DNA of 64,000 nucleotides from Blastomussa wellsi (taxonomy: Eukaryota; Cnidaria; Anthozoa; Scleractinia; Plerogyridae), in assembly GCA_947652115.1 (NCBI GenBank), contig OX393572.1, positions 12,285,856-12,349,855 on the forward strand. Direction: 5' to 3'. This document shows, piece after piece, positions 55,101 to 64,000 of the stretch. How positions within the stretch are numbered: the first letter of the stretch is position 1; every line of letters starts with the position of its first letter. The notes below the pieces were generated by a model, which did not search any database, had not been told where the DNA came from, and saw only the letters and a list, made by a program, of their open reading frames with translations. The translations under genes and the position numbers were made by a program.

Positions 55101-57927
55101 CTGTGAAGAAATCTACACGAGTGGATTGCTAAAGAGATATAGTAAACGTCCAACTCAACTAGAGGATGTAACTCTTGCAGACTGGGTTGCATGGTATGAT
55201 GTAACTGGCAAACCTTATGTAAAGCCATCTAATGATTTAGACACTGATGGCTTGCCATTAGAGAAATGCATCGAACATTATGAGAATGATGATGATGATC
55301 TCAATGATGAAAAGGCTACTAATATCAGTGGCCGTGGTAAAATGAAAAAGAGAAATAAAGCTAGAATAATAAGAAGTGTTTGGTTCAATAAAGAAGCTGA
55401 TCCTGAGAAGCACTATCGTGAACTTTTAATGCTCTATACTGCATGGAGAAATGAAGAAACTGACTTACTTGGTGGATTCTTCTGTTATCAAGACCGTTAT
55501 AAGGCACTGTCTAAACTTATCAAGGAACAAATGAAACAATATGTTACATGTAATGAAGACTTAAATGAGATACAACAAGAGAGAAATAGACTAGAAGAAA
55601 GTTATGATTGTATTGCACCTTTGACTGAAAGTATAGAACAACAAGACTGCAATGAAGGCCAGCAGGACTTACACCCTGACTTCAATGAGAATTACAACCT
55701 ATCAGATGACATAGGGATACCATCTGTTGATTCCAGATCTGAACCATTAATACTTAATGAATTACCAGACAATGAATATAGATGTATGGTACAATCATTG
55801 AATAAAGAACAAAAGGAATTCTTTTATCATGTGCTACACCTGATCAAAACATCTGATGAGCCCTTTTATTCATTTTTGTCTGGAGGGGCAGGAGTAGGCA
55901 AATCACATGTGACTAAAGCCTTGTATCAAGCAGCACTCAAATTCTATAATAGTAGAGCTGGTGATAATTTTGCAGAAATCAGAGTTTTAATGTTAGCACC
56001 TACAGGAAAAGCTGCATATATCATCAAAGGCAATACCATTCACAGTGCATTAGCAATACCAGCCTGCCAGTCACTAAAGACTTATAAACGTCTAGACTCT
56101 AATAGACTCAATTCCCTAAGAACGCAGTTAGGTGGTATTAAACTCGTATTTATTGATGAAATATCAATGGTCGGTAACACAATGTTTAATGTACAAATTG
56201 ACAACAGACTTAAAGACATCAAAGGAAGCCCTTTGCCCTTTGGGGGTGTTAGCATTATAGCTATAGGTGATTTATTTCAGCTACAACCAGTTATGGATGA
56301 TTATATATTCAATGATTTGAAGACAGAATATGGCGTTCTTGCTCCAAATCTGTGGCAGGAACTTTTTAATATGTTTGAGCTAAAAGAAATTATGAGGCAA
56401 AGAGAAAGCAAACAATTTGCTGAATTGCTTAACAGGTTGAGAGAAGGAAAACAGACAAATGAAGACATAAGAGTATTGAGACAACGAATGTTGCAATCCA
56501 ATACCTCCAGTTATCCAATGAATGCTCCTCATCTATTTATACAAAATGCAAAAGTCAATGAATTCAATGACCGAGTACATCATGCTATACAAAACGTAAA
56601 ATACAGTATCAAGGCTCACGACAGTGTGATTGGAGCAACTTCTCAAGATGTCAGAGATAAAATTTTAAAGCAAATACCTCAAGATCCTAGGAAAACCAAG
56701 CAATTACATGGTTCATTAAACATAGCAGTTGGTGAAAGAACTGAAATTTCATTGAACACCAGAATTGATGATGGCATGACAAATGGTGCTGGTAATGTGA
56801 TAAAGTTGATACAAATTAATCAAACCAACTATCCGTCTGGAATAATTTGGGTTCAGTTTGACCATGATGATATTGGTGCAAAAACAAGGCAGGAAAACAG
56901 ACGTTTATATGTCTCTGGTATTCAGCCTACGTGGACTCCTATAAAACCAGTCACCACACAATTTGCTGTTGGTAGAAACAGAACTGTTCAAGTTGTAAGA
57001 AAACAATTTCCTCTGAGGCCAGCTGCAGCAAAAACAATTCACAGATCACAAGGTGATACAGAAACCAAAATTGTTGTTAATTTTGAAACCAAAAGAGCTA
57101 TTCCTCACATACACTATGTCGGACTAAGCCGTGTAACAGTAATAGAAGGTCTTTACATCACTGACCTTTGTGAAGATAAGATAACTGTAAGTCCTGCTGT
57201 TGAGAATGAAATGGAACATCTTAGAAATGAAGGCAAACTGAAGCTTTCCATTTCTCCTATCTATGCTGCTCCAGAATCATCTATAAAGCTTTGTTTTTTG
57301 AATGCACGTTCTTTGCATAAGCACATTAATGATGTACGTGCTGACATGAATTACTTGAGTACTGATATTAGTGTTTTTTCAGAAACACGATTCCAAATGT
57401 CTGAAAGTGACACCATGTATGAACTTGGAGAATACACCCTCTTTAGAAATGACGCTATTTCACAACACAATGAAAGACCATATGGTGGAACTGCAGTGTA
57501 TACTCGCATTGATTATTATCCGGCGTATCCATACTGCTACAATCAAAATGGCATAGAGATAACAGTTTTGAGGTTTATGGTAATTCCTCATATCATAGTA
57601 ATAGCTATTTATCGCTCTCCATCAATTCCTATTAGACAACTTTGTGCAGCTATAAGAGAACTGTTGGCATTGTCAACAGCAACTTTAAAAGTTTTTATTG
57701 GAGATTTTAATGTTAACTGGTTAAATATAACAGAAAGGTCAACATTATATAATCTCTTTATTACAGAGAATCACTATAGGCAACTAATGTCCTCCTACAC
57801 AACAGATAATAAAACCTGTATTGACCATATCTATACTAATATCGATGAAGATAAAGTAAAGAGCAATATTTGGGAGACATATTTTTCTGACCATAAAGCA
57901 ATTTATGCACTGATTAACGCATTTTAG
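52158..57927 (+). CDS. Duplicate of the Helentron replicase, lacking its N-terminus (probable assembly artefact)
   Basis: This is the same sequence as 45868-51637 displaced by 6290 bp. It enters the reading frame within the OTU domain (MNLRIHVIESSENFAELTLV) and then repeats every downstream domain: DUF6570-like region, Rep, helicase and endonuclease. No difference was noticed between the copies, and their antisense open frames coincide too. It lacks the N-terminal repeats, the 2A motif and the OTU catalytic Cys, so it could not be a full gene as it stands. The displaced segment as a whole is 52158-58247. Confidence 0.9.
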
Positions 57928-58025
57928 TTGCATTGCAGTATTATTTACTAGGTCAAACAGAATATCTTTCTCTGATTTTATAGCTTACAAGAGACTCCAC
58001 ATTTCCTTTGATTGGCACTTCAGGC

Positions 58026-59593
58026 ATGGACACTGCAACAAATTCAAGGTAAGCTCATTATGTTTGAATTCCCTCTCTCTTTATTTCTCTTTATTTCTTT
58101 TTTAAATTTCTCTTTAAAAAATACTTTTTTATTTTTTATTCAGTAGTAGTAACCAAAGAAAGAATGAAGAACCAACAGGTGTAACATCAAAATCTGCATC
58201 GGCAAACCCAGGTGAAGGTGAGAGTGACTTCACTGTTTTTGTTTTTTTTTACTTCTTGTTATAACATTCTTATTTAACTCTTAATAACTCTTAATTTAAT
58301 TAACACACTGCTGTACATAGGGCTGTGATTCAGCATACACTTTTAAACAAGCAACACTGATATAAAAACTGGGCCAACAATGTGATGCATGACATTGAAT
58401 TCCTTTCCCTCTGCAGATAGCTTAACTGGATATGTCCATCAGCTATCAAAAGTGAAAGACGCAAGAAATGAGAAAAAAACAACCTTCTTCAACTTCCTGG
58501 TACAAACATCAGAAACATCATCCCAGTCTGTGGTTTGCTATTCACCGGACAAGAGGAAAGATTTTTTAAACTACCAACAGCAGCATCAGCCAGTTTCCAT
58601 CCTTGGAGGGCAGTTAAGTCCAAACAAGCGGAGCTCATCTAAGATGGATTTCACAGTAAAAAAGAAATCAAAGCTTCAGTCTGTTAAAGTAAACTTCCAA
58701 TACAATCCAAGTTTCGAACACAACCTTACAACAGTCGATAACATATCAAGTCTACTTCCCTTCGACACAGTGGATGTCAAGGTGAAAATCATAAGCAAGA
58801 CAGAAGAGAAACAGAAAGTTATAGTTCATGGAGATCCATGTTTCAAGGTTGATTGTGTTGTGACTGATAAAACTGGAACAATTAGACTAGAAGCTTGGGA
58901 AGCAGCAATTGATGAGCTTCAAAGAGGGAAGTCATATCATATTAAAAATCTCAAGGTAAAAATGTTCAATGACAAAAAGTACATCAACACTAACGAGGAA
59001 TCAATCATTGAACAAATTGATGATATAGTAACAAACACAGATGTGACCACTGGAACGGACTTCCAAGATTCTGTCATCACTGGTAAAGTCATCGCATTGG
59101 ATCTGATTCGCAACCCCTCGTGTCCATTGTGTAATGCCACGAATAATACAGCAAGTGAAGACCAAGAAATCATCAATTGCAAGGGATGCAAATCGACCAT
59201 GCTTTCAGAAAGTCTAGTACCAAAGCTTGTCTGCAAACTATCTATCCTGGTTGACAAGAAGATAACCTCCTATTCTGCATTTAGTTTTTATTCCGCTATT
59301 GTACATTAGTAATTTCTTAACTTAGTTTAGCACTTAGTTTTTATGTATTAGGTTTAATGCGCACGGCTCTTTAGAAGACCACTTTTTAGTGATAGGATCC
59401 CGTGGATAAATAAAGTTTATTATTATTATTATTATTATTTAATGATGCATTACAGAGCTTCTTCATATTAAAGGGCATTGATGCACAGCTTGGCAAGATG
59501 TCAGATGGCGAAATTAAAGTTGCTCTTCTAAAAGCTGGAGACCAAACGATGCTGGTTGATAAATGTGCCAAGATAGTCACACAGTTCCTCTAA
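58026..59593 (+). CDS. RPA1-like single-strand DNA-binding protein of the Helentron, last exon split by a LINE
   Basis: Three exons join in frame: 58026-58048 (GTAAGC donor), 58144-58217 (GTGAGA donor) and 58417 onward (CCCTCTGCAG acceptor). The protein starts MDTATNSSSSNQRKN. The body has OB-fold-like segments (VKVKIISKTEEKQKV, FKVDCVVTDKTGTIRLEAWE, GKSYHIKNLKVK) and a zinc ribbon Cx2C-x15-Cx2C (CPLC at 59121, CKGC at 59178), as in the C-terminal OB fold of RPA1. After codon 321 (TTT, 59280-59282) a 158-bp insertion interrupts it. The original frame resumes at 59441 with NDALQSFFILKGIDAQL and ends at TAA 59591-59593, giving about 371 residues before the insertion. As it stands, translation adds 8 foreign residues and stops at 59309. 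RPA genes are known passengers of Helitrons and would protect the single strand during rolling-circle replication. Confidence 0.88.
59283..59440 (+). mobile_element. 5'-truncated LINE 3' end inserted in the RPA-like gene
   Basis: The insertion ends in GGATCCCGTGGATAAATAAA followed by an (ATT)n tail, as in CR1/L2-like LINEs of anthozoans. ATTT flanks both sides (59279-59282, 59437-59440) and may be a short target duplication. It has no GT-AG borders, so it is not an intron. Only about 158 bp of the 3' UTR is present. Confidence 0.85.
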
Positions 59594-59674
59594 TGGGAGA
59601 AATCAAGATAGTTGCGATATTGACTTAAGTCATTGTTTTGTTAGTGCGAGTCATCTAATGAAGTACAAGACATT

Positions 59675-60010
59675 TTGTTTATAGAAACATGTACTTTAAT
59701 GATGGAACTCACAATGTTATCCCACTGTCTGATGCTTAATGATAAAAATAGCCATTTGAAGATCAAAAGAATTATGATTGATTGTAACACCTGCAAATCA
59801 ACAATGCCTACAATAAGTCTAATATCAGAGTTTGTATCTCTTCTGGTTGACAGCAATATTTTATTCAACATCATTTACACTTATTCAGCTTTGTTTCGTT
59901 CCATTCTTGCAAGTTATACTGTATATCTTCTAGAAAAAAAATCATTGCACAATTTGTCTGTTCTATTTATATTGATCAGCTCTAAAAATATTTTGAGAAT
60001 AAGGAAATAA
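59675..60010 (+). pseudogene. Decayed second copy of the RPA-like C-terminal region
   Basis: The frame contains IMIDCNTCKSTMPTISLI, SEFVSLLVDSN and YTYSALFRS, aligning with IINCKGCKSTMLSESLV, KLVCKLSILVDKK and SYSAFNDALQS of the gene just upstream. The second zinc pair is kept (CNTC); the first has become CLML, and the LINE insertion is absent. It is therefore an old paralogous fragment, and the frame beyond about 59900 is not homologous. Alternatively it derives from a nested or tandem Helentron end. Confidence 0.65.
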
Positions 60011-60224
60011 ATTAGAAATCCAGTGCTTTTCTTCCAAGCGGTAGTGAAAGGAAAATTACCTATCCGGACAATACAGTTAAGCATGATAAAAGATGCATAA
60101 ACAACGAACACTGAAACATCTATTTACAGTAGCTACATGCACGCATTGCGTGCCTATTTTTTTGTGAGTGTTCGATTATGTTCGATTGCCGAAGTCAGTC
60201 GAACCCAATCGCGTGATTGATGTT

Positions 60225-60247
60225 CGATTGAGTTCGATTTGGTTCGA
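60225..60247 (+). repeat. Right terminal TTCGATT-type repeat of the Helentron
   Basis: CGATTGAGTTCGATTTGGTT and the next three bases match 43793-43814 in the same orientation with one extra T. The 60165-60247 block holds four more GTTCGATT-type words. Confidence 0.65.
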
Positions 60248-60268
60248 TTAGTTACGTCGAGCCAAATA

Positions 60269-60997
60269 AAGACTGTGGATGAAACCCCAGTGTGAGGCCA
60301 TTCAAACGAAAGACCTTCATGCAGTACTCAATGTGGTACTGTTTATTATGCTGTCTATTAAAGGTGGTTCTAATTTTCAGGTCTGTGGATAAAACTCTAG
60401 TGTGCGACCTCAAATGAAAGCTACTGAGCAGTGCTTTCATGTGGTGCTGTTTATTATGCTGTACAAGGTGGTTCTCACTTTTAAGTCTGTGGATGAGGCC
60501 CTAGTGTGTGACCATTCAAATGAAAGCTACTGAGCAGTACTTTCATGTGGTACTGTTTATTATGCTGTACAAGGTGATTCTAATTTTCAAGTCTGTGGAT
60601 GAAACCCTAGTGTGTGACCCTTCAAATGAAAGCTATTGAGCAGTACTTTCATGCAGTACTTTCATGTGGTACTGTTTATTATGCTGTCTAAGGTGGTTCT
60701 AATTTTCAAGTCTGTGGATAAAACCGTAGTGTGTGGCCATTCAAATGAAAGCTATTGAGCAGTACTTTAATGTGGTATTGTTTATTATGCTGTCTAAGGT
60801 GGTTCTAATTTTCAAGTCTGTGGATGAAACCCTAGTGTGTGGCCATTCAAATGAAAACTATTGAGCAGTACTTTCATGTGGTCCTGTTTATGCTGTGCAA
60901 GGTGGTTGTAACGTTTAAGTCTGTGAATGAAACTCTAGTGTGCGACCATTCCAATGAAAATTGTAGAACAATACGTTTACTTGGTACCATATGATTC
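60269..60997 (+). repeat. Minisatellite, about 7 units of ~105 bp
   Basis: Units start AGTCTGTGGATGAAACCCTA and contain TTCAAATGAAAGCTACTGAG, CAGTACTTTCATGTGGTACT and TTTATTATGCTGT. Starts fall near 60269, 60380, 60483, 60589, 60708, 60814 and 60917. The fourth has a 13-bp internal duplication of CAGTACTTTCATG, and the seventh is degenerate. It begins ~20 bp after the Helentron's right repeat. Confidence 0.9.
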
Positions 60998-61109
60998 CAC
61001 AGCTGCCAATTTGAACTGCGGTGTTCCTTTAAGAAAATAAACACCTTTATTATTTTAACTTGCGGATTGTGCAATAATTGTAATTTTTACAATTCCTTCC
61101 CGTCCTCCC

Positions 61110-61270
61110 CTTAGTTAGCTGGATTCCGGATCAAACGGTCAATGTTCGAGGCATGGCCGGGACACTTGGTTGTGTTCTCGGGCAAGACACTTAATTCTCA
61201 TAATGCCTTTCTCCACACATGTGTATAAATGGGTACCAGCTAATTTAATGCTAGCTGATGGGCCACTGGG
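61110..61270 (+). repeat. SINE-like dispersed repeat fragment
   Basis: TTCGAGGCATGGCCGGGACA, TGTTCTCGGGCAAGACACTT and TGTATAAATGGGTACCAGC are words of a repeat that I recognise as common in marine invertebrate genomes. No pol III head is visible, so this is a partial copy. Confidence 0.5.
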
Positions 61271-61918
61271 CTCGAATGCAGACTTTACATTTTTTGATTC
61301 TCTGCAAAATCAATTATTACATATTAAGCAATGGAAACACCTGTGAAAGAACGCAAACTGCAATAAATCACTCGCATGCAGGCTTTGTTACCATAACTAA
61401 TTTCATAGCTCGATAGAAACTCAGAAAATGTTAGTAAAGTTAGTACATTCCTTTGTGACTGCAATATTGTTCGTGTCCATTCACGCATCGCGCATCGCGC
61501 GCGCGCTCAACAAGAGAACGGGACCACGCACGCAAACATTCTGTTGTTAAAAAAATAATATACTTTTTATTTGGAGGATTAAATTTGTATATCTAGTATC
61601 TTGACCTCAAGGGACCTAAATTGGCAAAAGAAAGAAAAGGAAATTTCGGAGTTTTGGAAAAGAAAACCGGGCTCCAAAGCTCAATGGTAGATCCATTTTC
61701 TTTACAAATACGTGCCTCGGAGCTGCATAGCCAGAGGACTTTCTTACGGTGGCCCAGAAGGGTCAAACACAAATAAAAAAGAAAACGCAAATTAAAAAAC
61801 GAAAATGCAAATAAAAAAGCGAAACGCAAATTAAAAAAAAGAAAACCGCAAGTAACACGGCAGAGCGGGACCTGGGTTATGGGTTCATGTTGTTGCTACA
61901 CAAAGGACGTTTCTAGCT

Positions 61919-62036
61919 ATGAGACGACTCATAGAATGCTATTTTCATCTTGGATTTCAAAACCAAGTCATTCTTGACTTCCTAAAAAATCGTCATGGAA
62001 TAACTAAACTAAAAATAGTGGCATTTTATCCTGAAC
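61919..62036 (+). pseudogene. Transposase N-terminal stub in the left inverted arm
   Basis: The ATG at 61919 opens MRRLIECYFHLGFQNQVILD and FLKNRHGIT, the same helix-turn-helix start as the minus-strand frame at 62777, then leaves homology and meets a stop. It exists because the inverted arm includes the gene's 5' end. Confidence 0.75.
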
Positions 62037-62344
62037 ACATTCAGTAAGACCAAAATCAGTGATTTACACCCTGAAGCGAAAGAACAAGTAAAACAAGCAC
62101 TCCCGTCACTTTTATAGGGGTGTATTCCACCCGGGATAAAGGGGTTGTACACTGTCTAGTTCATGCCCTCTCCATCTCTTATCAAGTCAACATTTCCTTC
62201 CTAGGGTAACATATATGTTAAAGCTTTTATGAAACACACCTCTGGCCTGGTTAGGACCATCAGTTGTTCACAACCCTGAAAATTGTTTCTCCAATTCACA
62301 CCATAGTGTATGAACAATCCTAAATTCCCATTTCGGTCCCTTTA

Positions 62345-62777
62345 CCTGGGTACAATGTTTCTATCCAAAAGACCGTTAGCATACATACCATCAACATGGC
62401 AGCAGATATTGGGCCTATAACTGATATACCTCTGTCTTCTTAACCTTCTCCTTTGTCTTTCTCTTGCACCGTCTGGATTAAGTTCTCAAAGAAGATTAGC
62501 AACCCTCTCCCTGGGCACATGAATGTGATGCTCTAATCTCAGCGAGTGCCACACTGCTCTTTACCCTTGAGGCTGCCGGCCTAGATATTTCCCTCAGCAT
62601 TATTTCCCTGAGTTCTTGATCCTCGATCTGCAAGCCACGTCTATTGAGACCGTAATCACGATGCCGTCGTTTTAAAGTTGACAGACTTACTGTTATTCCA
62701 TGGCGATCTTTTAGGAAGTCAAGAATGACTTGGTTTTGAAATCCAAGATGAAAATAGCATTCTATGAGTCGTCTCAT
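62345..62777 (-). pseudogene. Integrase-type DDE transposase, truncated and frameshifted
   Basis: From the ATG at 62777 it reads MRRLIECYFHLGFQNQVILD, DRHGITVSLSTLKRRHRDYG and LNRRGLQIEDQELREIMLRE, a DNA-binding head. After a frame change near 62560 it continues as RAVWHSLRLEHHIHVPRERV, NPDGARERQRRRLRRQRY and YRPNICCHVDGMY, matching the linker and first catalytic Asp (HVDG) of an integrase-core family. Stops interrupt it, including a TGA at 62486-62488. The remaining catalytic residues are absent, so the element depends on a helper. Confidence 0.78.
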
Positions 62778-62839
62778 AGCTAGAAATGTCCTTTGTGTAG
62801 CAACAACATGAAACCATAACCCAGGTCACGCTCTGCCTT

Positions 62840-63045
62840 GTTACTTGCGTTTTGCTATTTTATTTGCGTTTTGCTTTTTTATTTGCGTTTTCGTTTTTAA
62901 TTTGCGTTTTCTTTTTTTAATTTGCGTTTTCTTTTTCAATTTGTGTTTTTTTTTTAATTTGCATTTTCTTTTTTTAATTTGCGTTTTCTTTTTTTAACTT
63001 GCATTTTCTTTTTTTAATTTGCGTTTTCTTTTTTATTTGTGTTTG
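62840..63045 (-). repeat. Subterminal tandem repeats of the foldback element
   Basis: On the plus strand about ten units of the type TTTTTAATTTGCGTTTTC, 16-21 bp each, line the right arm. A shorter inverse set (AAAACGCAAATTAAAAAA type) lines the left arm at 61770-61850. Such arrays are common near transposon ends as possible transposase-binding sites. Confidence 0.8.
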
Positions 63046-63070
63046 ACCCTTCTGGGCCACCGTACTTTCT

Positions 63071-64000
63071 GGATATCAGCCAATCGTGAAATAATGCTTA
63101 CTTATCGTGCAATCGCAACAGATGCCGCACAGCGCTTTTGAGGTATTTTTTTACCAACGCAAATTCATGTTCATGTTTCCGATTTCTTGATCACTAAGCA
63201 GTACAGTCTTTTTGTACATTGCTCAGTTTCAGTATCTAACGAATAAACTACCCGGATTAATTTGACAAGAACTGCGCACAATGTTTGAAATGTATATTCG
63301 AGAACTTCGCAGGAGATGGTCGCCTATATGCCGCTTATCTTTGAAGTGGTAAAAAATTCTTTACAGTTGACGATCAAAACATTGTGAAATACACTGTAGT
63401 CAGTTCCAATATTACTTTAATAGAGTGGTTAACCGCCTTGAAATTTCAATCAATTTTGTCAATTTTGTCGTCTACGAAAACTGACATTTGTAATCCGGCA
63501 GCGGCAAAAGGCAGCTTGAATGTGCAACAACTTACGTTTTTCAATAGTAGAACTTAGGTTTTCTGGTGCAAAACGTGGTGACCAAACTAGTTAAACTAGC
63601 TTCGAACAGCTGAAAACGGTGTTTCTTTTGGCCAAACCTTAAAGTATTAAAAAACTTCACTATGTTTATGCACTATAAAGTTGAATATGTATAAATAATC
63701 AAAATCTTTAATTTGAATAATTACACTTGACGTTTTCACTCAAAAAAGTTAGCACCACTTTATCACATGAAAATGCTATTCATTTGAATAGCATTTAGAA
63801 ACTTTCCAAAAAATGTTGAAAATTTTGTGTATCAATTTTGTATATCATACTATTAAAATAGAGATCAGCTCGCACCAATTTTGCGTAGATTTTGCTTCAG
63901 TATTGCCTCTCATTTACAAAAATTAACTAAATGTTAACTTCATTAAGAGCACCTTGTTCTTCTCAGTCAACTGCAAGCCAAGTTCGTGCTACTTGGTCTG
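63071..64000. other. AT-rich sequence without recognised gene
   Basis: No coding frame, RNA gene or repeat is recognised in the last 930 bp. Confidence 0.5.

Larger units (their letters stand above)
43793..60247 (+). mobile_element. Helentron-like rolling-circle transposon (apparent size inflated by a probable assembly duplication)
   Basis: The element comprises the RepHel-endonuclease gene, an RPA-like gene and non-coding ends. Candidate borders are the direct repeats CGATTGAGTTCGATTGGTTC (43793-43814) and its near copy at 60225-60247, each accompanied by TCGAACCCAATC (43890-43901 and 60199-60210). Without the duplicated 6.29 kb it would be about 10.2 kb, a usual size for an autonomous Helentron. 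Helitron ends carry no target duplication and no obvious inverted repeats, so the borders are inference. Confidence 0.6.
61745..63064. mobile_element. Integrase-type (IS3EU-like) foldback DNA transposon, 1320 bp
   Basis: Ends TACGGTGGCCCAGAAGGGTC and GACCCTTCTGGGCCACCGTA are perfect inverted repeats. CTTTCT flanks both (61739-61744, 63065-63070), a 6-bp target duplication. The arms are long: 61745-62004 and 62694-63064, both including the first codons of a transposase. TA...TA ends with a 6-bp duplication suggest the eukaryotic IS3-like group; that assignment is from memory and tentative. Confidence 0.85.

Noticed and set aside
51922..57927. A 2001-codon frame beginning before the N gap and running into the second replicase copy
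   Set aside because: Its first ~80 codons are a chance frame plus Ns; real homology begins only after the gap, within the OTU domain. It is a gap artefact.
59283..59440. An intron in the RPA-like gene
   Set aside because: The segment lacks GT-AG borders and ends in a LINE-type tail with (ATT)n, so it is an insertion.

Overview
This window looks like nuclear DNA from a marine invertebrate, most likely an anthozoan cnidarian such as a stony coral or anemone. It is AT-rich and intron-bearing and has no operons. Almost everything recognisable is a transposable element of a kind common in such genomes: Ty3/gypsy, Penelope-like (PLE), L1-like and CR1/L2-like LINEs, Crypton-type tyrosine recombinase elements, a Helentron-like rolling-circle element, an integrase-type DDE foldback element, tRNA-derived SINEs and many palindromic MITEs. 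No host gene can be called with confidence. Three weak exon candidates are listed.

Layout. Positions 1-4463 are a nest: a Ty3/gypsy element (minus strand, open gag-pol running off the left edge, 154-bp LTR) sits inside a decayed PLE, which also carries a tRNA-SINE and a hairpin MITE. Positions 4.9-9.3 kb hold a cluster of palindromic MITEs around a decayed Crypton-type recombinase gene flanked by ~60-bp direct repeats. Positions 9.3-31 kb are mostly unrecognised AT-rich sequence with scattered MITEs, including an inverted pair of 0.45-kb elements at 17.3-18.4 kb, PLE tails and candidate exons near 13.1-14.0, 20.9 and 25.8 kb. Positions 31-34 kb contain a second Crypton-type pseudogene beside a 5'-truncated L1-like LINE. 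Positions 34-43 kb are sparse: one MITE with terminal inverted repeats, a PLE 3' end and a LINE fragment.

The main object is the Helentron-like element at about 43.8-60.25 kb. Its open 2389-codon frame encodes, in order, a repeat-bearing N-terminus, a 2A-type ribosome-skipping motif, an OTU cysteine-protease domain, a basic repeat region, a Cys-rich DUF6570-like region, a HUH/Y2 Rep domain, a PIF1-family helicase and a C-terminal EEP endonuclease. Downstream is a spliced RPA1-like single-strand-binding gene whose last exon is split by a short LINE insertion, then a more decayed RPA fragment and a ~105-bp minisatellite. Rep, helicase, endonuclease and RPA are the expected parts of a replicative rolling-circle transposon. 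The 2A and OTU parts suggest that the polyprotein is separated co-translationally.

A caution on structure: 45868-51957 and 52158-58247 appear to be identical 6090-bp copies separated by exactly 200 Ns. This is probably an assembly duplication, so the real locus probably has one Helentron copy.

The right end (61.7-63.1 kb) is a ~1.3-kb foldback element with a 6-bp target duplication and a broken integrase-type transposase whose first codons are repeated in both inverted arms.
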